A DNA stretch of 64,000 nt from Notholithocarpus densiflorus (taxonomy: Eukaryota; Streptophyta; Magnoliopsida; Fagales; Fagaceae), in contig JARYZH020000004.1 of the NCBI GenBank assembly GCA_030021035.2, forward strand, positions 10,523,590-10,587,589. The letters run 5' to 3'. A program made the translations under genes and the position numbers. Under the pieces are notes generated by a model. It worked only from the letters and a program-made list of their open reading frames with translations, was not told the DNA's origin and did no database searches. Of this stretch, positions 56,471-64,000 are shown in pieces (position 1 is the first letter of the stretch; each line of letters starts with the position of its first letter).

Positions 56471-57273
56471 TTAGGCTGTGTTTGGTTCTATAAAATATTT
56501 TCCGGAAAATATTTATTTTTCGGAAATGCTATTTTCGGGAAAGGAAAATATTTTCAAGTGTTTGGTTGCATTATGAAAATTGTTCTAGAAAATATTTTAA
56601 TGTGTTTGGTAATATTTTGAAAATGCTATTTTCAGCCACCATCCACACAAAACCGACCACCACACAACAGAAAAACCACCAAAACACCACCACCCACACC
56701 ACCACAACAACAACAAAAATCAAAATCACAGAGAGAGAGATCGGCGAAGTCGAAGGGTGCGAAGTCGGCGCGGTGCGATGCGATCGGCGTGGTGCGATCA
56801 AAGCGGTGCGAAGTCGAAGGCTCGTGGGTTCGTGATGGGTTCGTGCGAAGTCGAAGTCGAAGGCGCGCTATCGGCGCGGTGCGAAGTCGAAGGCTCGTGG
56901 GTTTGTGATGGGTTTGTGCGAAGTCGAAGTCGAAGGCGCGATGCAATCGGCGCGGTGCGAAGTCAGTGACGGGCTCGTGGGTTCGTGGCGCGGAGGCTCT
57001 GGGTCGCCATCGAAGTCGAAGTCTCGTGGTCACCGGCGATGGGCTCTCTCTTCTTCCTCTCTCTCTCTCTCTGCGCGCGAGCTCTCTCTCTCTCTCTGTT
57101 TTCCGGAAAATGATATTTGAACGTAAAATAAAAACGGAAATTATTTTCACCCAAAACAAGTTAAAACTGAAAAGCATTTTCGGAAAATGTATTTTCCATG
57201 CGCAACCAAACACCCGCATTTACAGAAAAGCATTTCCGGAAACTATTTTCACCCAAAACAAACGCACCCTTAA
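56471..57273. mobile_element. Large MITE (about 800 bp) with GC-rich internal repeats
   Basis: The ends are TTAGGCTGTGTTTGG and CAAACGCACCCTTAA, imperfect inverted termini, with longer complementary subterminal parts (TTTTCCGGAAAATAT / TTTTCGGAAAATGTATTTTCC). The core 56745-57020 is a GC-rich array of gcgaagtcgaaggctcgtgg-type units, about 75-80 bp period, in sharp contrast to the AT-rich surroundings. A CT-rich tract closes it. Long ORFs on both strands (up to about 195 codons) are Arg/Ser-rich products of the repeat, not genes. Confidence 0.75.
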
Positions 57274-58280
57274 TGACATGTTTAACTGTCATTTACATCC
57301 ATGCGATCTTTCATAACATATCCATGTATTTAACAAAAGACGTCAACTTTATATATATATATTTATATAATTTAAAAGAAAATTTTTTTGACCCCTACAA
57401 TAAAAATTTGAACACCCAGACTTTAAATTTTTTGTTAAACCCAAATGAAATAAGCTTGAACATGATTCTTAGTTTTTCTCTATGTCCAATCAAGTATTTT
57501 GATATGTGCTCTACACATTTCCAAGTCCAAGAAATCTTTTACTGCTTACTCCAATTCCAAGAGAGTGACCACGTGTATATTTATAAAACCATACACTTCA
57601 AAAGCAAAAATTTATTAGCGGAGTATTATTTTTCTTAGTTTCACACTTACTCCTAGCCCTACTCCTAACTATGTTACTATTCTTATTTATTCTATTTTTT
57701 TCTTCAATTGATATAACTTATAAATATAATATGTTATTATTAATTTGATAAAAATGTATGATTAGTTATTTAAATTCTATTTGTTTATGCATCCAATGAT
57801 TGTTGTTTTAACGATCTTTAAACTGTTAATAATTTTTTAGACTATTATATAATATAGTTGTATTTTATATAATGTGGAAGTTGTCTATACAGAAAAACCA
57901 TTAAAAAAAAATCATCTTATACTTTTACTCGTGCTTACCCTCGCCAATAAATTTCTAGCTCCGCCATTATTGACCCCCTCTAGAAAAAAAATCTTGGAGC
58001 CACCACGGTTTATAATGAAACCTGTTTCTTTCTTTTCCGCCATTAACCCGAATCGGTACAAGGCTTGGGTCATCAAACCGTTCGTGGTTTCACGAAATAA
58101 AAGAATTAATGGCTTCCAACTTAGGTATGTATTCCCATCAAATACATATAGCCAATAAATCAATCAGAGGGTTTCACGCAATAAATAAATACATATAAGT
58201 CGCCCAAAGAATCCACCAAATAGTAACTCAAAACCAATTTGATAGTTTCATATATACTTCTCTATATCAAAGACTAATAG

Positions 58281-58313
<33 letters not shown>

Positions 58314-58822
58314 CAACTTTCGGCAATTTGTCTTCCTTACCAACTCTATTTACTGTATTCGTTTTATTGTTGCACTGTGAGATTGTCTAAAGTTGTTGTT
58401 TGAAAAAAGAATAATATTAGAAAAGAATATACCAATTACGTTACTATGTAATCCCAACATCAAAATCAATGTCACCACCGACAGTAATATTAACGCAAAT
58501 ATGAATATAAATCGCACAATAACATATACTTATAACTAACGCAAATCCTTTGAATTTATGATACAAATACTGTGCTACGTTAACCCACTTTTTATTTACT
58601 ATACATTTGAGGAGAGGTATCTGACCTTTAAACTTGTTTAGGAACTTTGCTGGCTGGTGTTATCAAAAAGAGAAGTCCTATTGCAAATACTAAATTTCGG
58701 ATAGAGAGAGAGAGAGAGAAGGGAAAGAAGAACGTTCAGTGAGAAAAATATAAAAAAGAAGTGATGTTTTATTAATAACTACTGCCCCAAGAGTTGTGTC
58801 TCTAGTTTATAATAATAGGCAG

Positions 58823-58853
<31 letters not shown>

Positions 58854-58904
58854 GAACGTTTAAATGAATAGATACAATTGTTGTGTTTTTAATCATAGAC
58901 GTGG
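57274..58904. other. AT-rich stretch, no gene recognised
   Basis: Contains (TA)n at about 58285-58312, a GA run at 58701-58714 and a T run at 58822-58848. tagctccgccattattgacc / cttggagccaccacgg phrases at 57957-58005 form a weak inverted repeat. The last 200 bases resemble the 55520-55640 part of H3 and may belong to another Helitron copy. Confidence 0.5.
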
Positions 58905-58989
58905 CATTAATTTATGTAGCCACGTGGCACAATGAGGTGTGGTCAATAAAAAGTCATTAGTTATTATATAGATATAGATTATATAGATA
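58905..58989 (-). mobile_element. Helitron 5'-end-like segment, unpaired
   Basis: The minus strand has AACTAATGACTTTTTATTGA, CCACACC and GTGCCACGTGGCTACATAAA, the family's 5' region. No matching 3' end was seen between 55972 and here, so it is a partial copy. Confidence 0.55.
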
Positions 58990-59208
58990 TTAAAGAATTT
59001 TCAAGCTCTTGAAACATGTATCTAATAGAGTTTTACTTAAACTAAACTATTGTAACACTTGATAAGATAATTACACGTTGAAGAAAAATAATAAATATAT
59101 AAGATAATAAAACCTAAAATAAAAAAATCTAAAATAAAAAGAAAAATAAAATAGTGGTGATGTAAAAAATTGTAGGAGCTCTAGAGGCTTCGGTTTTATA
59201 TATATATA

Positions 59209-60509
59209 CTAGTCGCTAACCTGTGCGATGCACGGAAAAACTATTTTCTATAAAGATGAAACATTAAATTACTTAATGAAAAATAGAAATCAAACTTAAG
59301 TTTAAAATAAAATGAAGAATTAAATCTTAAATATCCTCTACTATCCATAAAATGTATGAAACATAAAATCTTAAAGGCAGTTATTCATTGCCTTACCATA
59401 TACTGTCGTGTATGTACTACAATGACCAATCACCACTTACCAAGAGATGCAAATAAAACATTTGCTTTGACTTCATCACCGAACTGCAGAAAAAGAGCAG
59501 CACAGTACGAACACACTACAGAATCTAAATAATGCCCAGCCAAGCAATAAACCATAAGAGACAAAAAGGCTTAATATCATATAATATATTATAAGCCAAC
59601 TATATTTCAAAACCAAACAATGCAGCGCAGGCACAATACGCACAGACCAGCAAATATATAGACCAATGCTCAGTCAAACAAAGAAGACAAATATTAACCC
59701 AGTGGGGTTGGCCGAGTGGTTGAGCACTCGGTCTCAAAGTGGCTGTCTTGGGTTTGACTAGGAGCTCTCTAATTCAAGTTCAGGCACCAGCACTTTGAAA
59801 AAACTCCTTGGGTCAGCGATTTACCCCGCTATAGGCCCATCCGTTGCGAACAGTGATTAGTCTCTGGTTGAAAGTTTTGAAAAAACATGATGAGAAACCA
59901 AAAACAAAAAAGGAAGACTAATATCTTAATATAATATAATTTAATTAATCCCACCACTACTGTCAAGCATCAAAACAACTTTATAGTTTATACAATGGTT
60001 GGAAAATATCTCAGACACAGAGCAAACACAGCAAATATGACAAAGGAAAAACACTTTATTAGCAATTGGTTTACTCTGCGCAAAATTTTCTCAAACACAT
60101 TGTGTGCACAAAATATTTTAATGCCTTAGTTATAAATGTTTGTTATTATAAAAATTAAAAATTAAAAACAGAAAACAATAGCATGATTGTGAAGAAAAGA
60201 ATTACCAATAGCAGGAGCATCAAGGGTACTCTGTTTTTGTCCACAACCTTCGCTGGGTTTGTTCTCGCAGAGGGGAAAAAAAACATAAAACGGAAAAACG
60301 GAAAGAAGAAAACAAAAAGTAAACAGCATATATAAACAATAATAAGTAGTTACCCACTGAAATTAAATAAGCAAACCATTGAAAAGATACAATTGTTTAG
60401 TGTTTTAAAGTGAATGTGTCAGCAATTTATGTAGCCATGTGGCGGAATGAGGAGTGGTCAACAAAAAGTCAAACGTTTTGGCTATTAGTTATTATATAAA
60501 TTATAAAGA
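59209..60509 (-). mobile_element. Helitron-like element H4, 1.3 kb, both ends visible
   Basis: 3' end (minus) at 59209: CCGTGCATCGCACAGG hairpin, TTAGCGA, CTAG, T. 5' end at 60509: TCTTTATAATTTATATAATA then ACTAATAGCC. Both TC and CTAG termini and the A|T insertion context are present. Its right part (60240-60365) duplicates the promoter/leader of the captured gene in H2, while the exons are deleted. A SINE is nested at 59698-59912. There is no helicase. Confidence 0.7.
59698..59912 (+). mobile_element. tRNA-derived SINE with target duplication
   Basis: The head resembles a tRNA-Leu/Ser: ggggttggccgagtggttga (A box) and later aattcaagttcaggcacc in the B-box position. The body has ttaccccgctataggcccat and ccgttgcgaac. 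It ends in an A-rich tail. GAAGACAAATATTAA (59683-59697) is repeated, with one substitution and a short indel, as GAAGACTAATATCTTAA (59913-59929). This SINE is a different family from the one at 56126. Confidence 0.8.
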
Positions 60510-61648
60510 CTAGTCATTAACCCGTGCGATGCACGGGATAATTAGCAAAAGTTATATATGTTTACTTTCATTTGTACAATTAGTTATTCAAATTTTTTTT
60601 TCCCTTTAAAAAAAGTGGTACACTTAGTTATAAACACATTTGAATCAATAAAGGATAATGATGAATTAAAAAGGCCGGTAATTTTTAACTTTCATCTCAA
60701 ATGTAATTTAAGAAAAAACCTTTTAATAAGACCAAACAAAAATATACATATCTTGAGAAAAAAAAACCATACTGTATTGTTTTTATAAGCTAAACAAAAG
60801 CACACTAATTATGTTTCTACCATGCTATTTGTTTCCATGAACAATTGATAGATATAAGAGAAAACATGATAAACAGACTTAAAGCCAGCTAAATATCAAA
60901 TTTCAGAAGGAATCATACATGATCCACATACACATCTTCATACACAATAAATGCATTTCTCCACCAAGCTCAAGCCAAATTGGTATAGGTGTCTTGGAAG
61001 CCTCTATCATGAGTTCAAAATAGGAAGCATGGCTCTGGGGTTGTCCTTAGCACCATATATTTCCATCATGTATTGATGTGTCAAGCACGCCAACACAGTG
61101 AAGAAACAGTCACCAATACATGCTCTCATCAATCATAGAAGTTGGAACATGCCAAATTGTAACGATGCAGAAGATACCACTGCCATACCATAAAAATGAT
61201 TTTCTCTTTCGTCCTAATTAACTTCAATTCCATTACTCTCCCATTCAATCTTAGAAGCACTACCTAAACTACCATCCTCTTACCCCATCAAACTCTCCAA
61301 ACTCTTAGAACTCCCTCTACCCTTCGTCTCATCATATTTTAATAAAAACTCATCATTCCCAAGAACTTTCTTCTTCACTGTAACACCAAAACAACCTTGT
61401 AAATTTCCACAAAATTTTAAAAAATGAAATGAAAAAGCATGAAGTAAACTTTGATAAATGGATGAAGTAAGCATCAATTAGCAAACTAATCTAGAGTTTC
61501 TAGGATAACTTCGCTGTAAAGTTCTTATAATCATAATCATTTATTGATAAATGGATGATTTAGATTTTTCTACATTATTAATAACTTAAATAGATGCTTA
61601 ATAATCAAAGAATCGACTACTCACAGCTTTAGCTAAAATGTCACAGTG
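60510..61648 (-). mobile_element. Helitron 3' end H5 and adjoining body
   Basis: The 3' end (minus) at 60510 has the best-preserved terminus in the window: CCCGTGCATCGCACGGG, TTAATGA, CTAG, T. It is inserted exactly at the 5' TC of H4, giving a head-to-tail pair. The body runs right; its 5' end is not found before the window ends. An open minus-strand stretch at 61280-61420 (VKKKVLGNDEFLLKYDETKG) looks protein-like but is not recognised. Confidence 0.6.
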
Positions 61649-61774
61649 GGAAGCATACTGTCTAGACTTCCTGTCAAGTGTCTTCTACAATTAAAATGTG
61701 TTTGCAAGGCCTGGCGAGATCTCATTTCCAATCCCAAATTCGCCAAATATCACCTCAAACATTTTATCATCTAG
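61649..61774 (+). pseudogene. F-box motif fragment
   Basis: Plus strand: ILSRLPVKCLLQLKCVCKAW, RDLISNPKFAKYHLKHFII, stop. The LPVK.LL..KCVCK.WR.LI..P.F...H pattern is the core of plant F-box proteins (SCF ubiquitin ligase adaptors). The start of the box (usually LP.DL..EIL) and the entire C-terminal repeat region are missing. Confidence 0.8.
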
Positions 61775-61975
61775 GAGCAGCTAATGCTCATGGAGCACTT
61801 ACGTTATCTAATGCAGTATGAGTTTTCCCATATTCTAACTTCCTGGCATATATATTAAAAAGACAGTTTTATTTATGATCCCAATTAAGCTCTTTAAGAT
61901 ACATGATGCACAAATTATTAAGAACAAAGGTCGTAACAAATTGCTATAAATTGATGTTTTCTCTAAAAAATTTAG

Positions 61976-62700
61976 GAAATATGGGATGAAAGTAATTGCT
62001 GACTTGCATGCGATTCAAGGATTACAGAATGGAAATGTCAGTGGGACAAGAGATGGATTTCAGGAATGGGGACATTCCAATATAAAGGATACTATGGTAG
62101 TCATAAACTTCCTATCAAAAAGGTTCAATAAACTTAACTTTTATTCTTACTATAAAGTACCATATGTTTGATTTACTACTAATGTAGTTTTTGATAAAAT
62201 GGTTTGAGAATGCTCTTTAAGAGTGACAGACCACATGTGCAATATAGACCACTCCAATAAGAGCAATTGATGAACTTTGAATGTTCCCTAAATTCTAAAT
62301 TAGACCTTGTTTTTGTGCAAGTATGCCAACATTCCAAGTCTTGTAGCAATTGAGTTAATGAACGAACCTCATGCACCAGGAGTCACTCTAGACAACCTTA
62401 AAAGCTATTATAAATCCAGATATGATGTTGTGAGAAAGCACAAACCAAGTGCTTATGTGATCCTCTCAGACTAGTTGGGAAATGCTGATCCAAAGGAGCT
62501 ACTCTCATTTGCTAGAAACTTCAATCATGTAGTCATTGACATGCATTACTACAATCTCTATTCAGAGGAGTTTAGCAATATGAATGTACAACAAAACATC
62601 GATTACATTAAAAATCAGTGAGCTTCAGCACTAAAAACCGTGACAACTTCCAAAGCCCCCCTTAGTTTTGTAAACCAATCTTATGTAGCAGTGGCAGCCA
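61976..62700 (+). pseudogene. GH5 glucan 1,3-beta-glucosidase-like pseudogene
   Basis: Two exon remnants. 61976-62122 reads KYGMKVIADLHAIQGLQNGN, SGTRDGFQEWGHSNIKDTMV. 62322-62700 reads YANIPSLVAIELMNEPHAPG, VTLDNLKSYYKSRYDVVRKH, ADPKELLSFARNFNHVVIDM, HYYNLYSEEFSNMNVQQNID. This is the plant secreted GH5 family; the acid/base Glu in LMNEP and the HYYN block are visible. A stop replaces an expected Arg codon at 62472, another stop lies at 62619, and the nucleophile region (family form F.GEW) is scrambled after PLSFV. The exon-1 donor is damaged. Nonfunctional. Confidence 0.88.
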
Positions 62701-64000
62701 CTGCTGTTGTCTGGTATAAATCTTTTCTTTTTGGATAGAACCTAAGACCAAGACCACTTTTAAATTAGACCCAAATTCACTGAACCCACAATTCATTCTC
62801 AATGATAAATTTTAAATTTGCGGAGAATATCCCAAACTCTAATCTCAATGCACAAACCCACCATGAAATAAATTCTTAAAAAAATCAAACCTTCTTCTCA
62901 ATATCCGTTAAACTTTCAAATACATAATCTCAAAGACCATTGTGATTCAATTCATCTCCTTTCTACTATATAAACCTATCCCATTTGCAAAACCAGAAAT
63001 TGTCTTCAAAAGTTAAATACCAAAACATTAAGACCAAGTCCAACTTCAATACTAATCCCACTACCAATAGTCTACTAAATCAGTAAAAATATCTAACATA
63101 TGACCTCATATTCACAGATCCACCTCTAAATCAAACCCAAATCCACTATTCAAAAGAAACCAATACCAAACTCTAATCTCAATGCACAAACCCACCACAA
63201 AATGAATCATAAAAATATTCAAACACAAAGTTCAGTTTCCCCTAAAAGTTTAAATATACAATCTCAAAGTCTATTGTGGTTCCATCTTGGTTCAAATTAG
63301 AACCTATAAATTCCAAATGGAAACCAAAAAGAATCAGAATTTAAAATTCCTTATGAATTTTGAATTTATATCTAAAAGAGAAACTATACCCTAATATCAA
63401 GTTTCTAAGTGGTAGCCACTTGAACCCAAATAATAATTCACAAAATTAAATAAATAAATAAAAAACTAACAAAAGTAGCATTAACAATACCCAACAACAG
63501 TATTAGCAAAAACCTAACAAAAGTAGCACTAACAATACCCAACAACAGTATTAGCAAAAGTTTGGAAAAAACATTTCTCTTTTTATTTAATAGAAAGAAT
63601 TGTTCCTAATACGTAGAAAACAAATGCAGCAGTAAATTGTTTTTAAAAGATTTACAGAAATTGTTAACAAACCTGGATTTGATGCACTTAAGCATGCAGC
63701 TCTTTATCCAGAAAACAGAGTAGGACCTGCAAAATAAGGGTTTTTTTTTTTTTTTTTTTTTGTCACTCTGTACCATAAATGCAAATATAACTAAATTTTA
63801 TCTTTTAAAAATCCATGAAAACAGAAGTTATGTCACTTTTAGAATATGAAAAATGTTTTGTTTGAACCAAGTTCTTTCCCAACTTCTCAACAAAAAAAAA
63901 TGTTCTTTCCCAACTGCCATATATGCAAGAAGAGCAAACACACAATAAGGCAATGCAACTCAACCACCAAATACCATGCATGTACAGATTAAAAATATAT
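62701..64000. other. Right end of the window, AT-rich with local duplications
   Basis: ccaaactctaatctcaatgc plus acaaacccacca occurs at about 62832 and 63173, within two longer similar segments. A 45-46-base unit (aacaaaagtagcattaacaa onwards to cagtattagcaaaa) is tandemly duplicated at 63463-63560. A T run lies at 63740-63761. Nothing coding is recognised. Confidence 0.55.

Noticed and set aside
56571..57219. ORF of about 195 codons (minus) and overlapping plus ORFs in the GC-rich MITE
   Set aside because: Arg/Ser-rich low-complexity products of internal repeats and CT tracts, bounded by MITE ends, with no domain recognisable.
59698..59790. Functional tRNA-Leu or tRNA-Ser gene
   Set aside because: A box is good but the B box is degenerate, the acceptor stem does not close, and a SINE body, A-rich tail and target duplication follow.
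1..64000. CRISPR arrays, operons or prokaryotic-type defence loci
   Set aside because: The window is clearly plant nuclear DNA; the regular repeats at 8-11 kb are a minisatellite without spacers.

Overview
This window is plant nuclear DNA from a woody eudicot. It is AT-rich, with introns, TATA-type promoters and a dense load of retrotransposons, Helitrons, MITEs and SINEs. A tRNA-derived SINE at 56126-56295 and a MITE family opening GTCCGTTTGGATA remind me of oak/chestnut (Fagaceae) repeats. That assignment is recall, not a search, and should be held loosely.

Only one gene looks complete: a four-exon LRR receptor-like kinase of the Xa21/EFR/FLS2 type (subfamily XII, non-RD kinase) at 36720-44144 on the plus strand, with a TATA box and a paired W-box just upstream. 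A second gene piece is an intact first exon of a chitinase-like (CTL1/POM1 type) protein with its own TATA box at 11660-12172; its later exons are not visible. All other host-like coding sequence is broken: a kinesin-4 exon (197-307), a class III peroxidase scrap (930-977), a PPR pseudogene of the At1g05600 type (19051-20175), a B3-domain fragment, an F-box fragment, a GH5 glucanase-like pseudogene (61976-62700) and several orphan exons with good splice sites.

Layout. 0-8 kb: gene scraps and near-empty AT-rich DNA with one decayed set of long palindromes. 8.3-10.8 kb: two adjacent tandem arrays, the larger with a roughly 92-bp unit built from four related subunits. 11-14.9 kb: the CTL exon, two foldback elements and nested MITEs. 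15-18.3 kb: a dead LINE on the minus strand. 19-20.2 kb: the PPR pseudogene. 20.77-33.16 kb: a composite whose two outer LTRs, tRNA-Met primer site, polypurine tract and 5-bp duplication (AATAC) fit one chromovirus-type Gypsy insertion. It holds a truncated Copia element, a Tat-type Gypsy gag, a MITE and at least three host-like gene fragments. 33.5-36.6 kb: a MULE transposase scrap and quiet DNA. 36.6-44.1 kb: the receptor kinase. 45-64 kb: a cluster of related Helitron-like elements, all on the minus strand, with a common 3' end (hairpin CCCGTGCATCGCACGGG, then CTAG|T). They carry exons, and one carries a promoter plus first exon that recurs in a second copy. A LINE with an open RT domain and a FADD active site (46925-49452), SINEs and a GC-rich MITE sit among them.

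The window is therefore mostly a record of element nesting and gene-fragment capture around one probable immune-receptor gene. The two systems most worth checking are the Helitron family that shuffles a promoter and exons, and the composite LTR element with intron-containing host fragments inside one set of LTRs.
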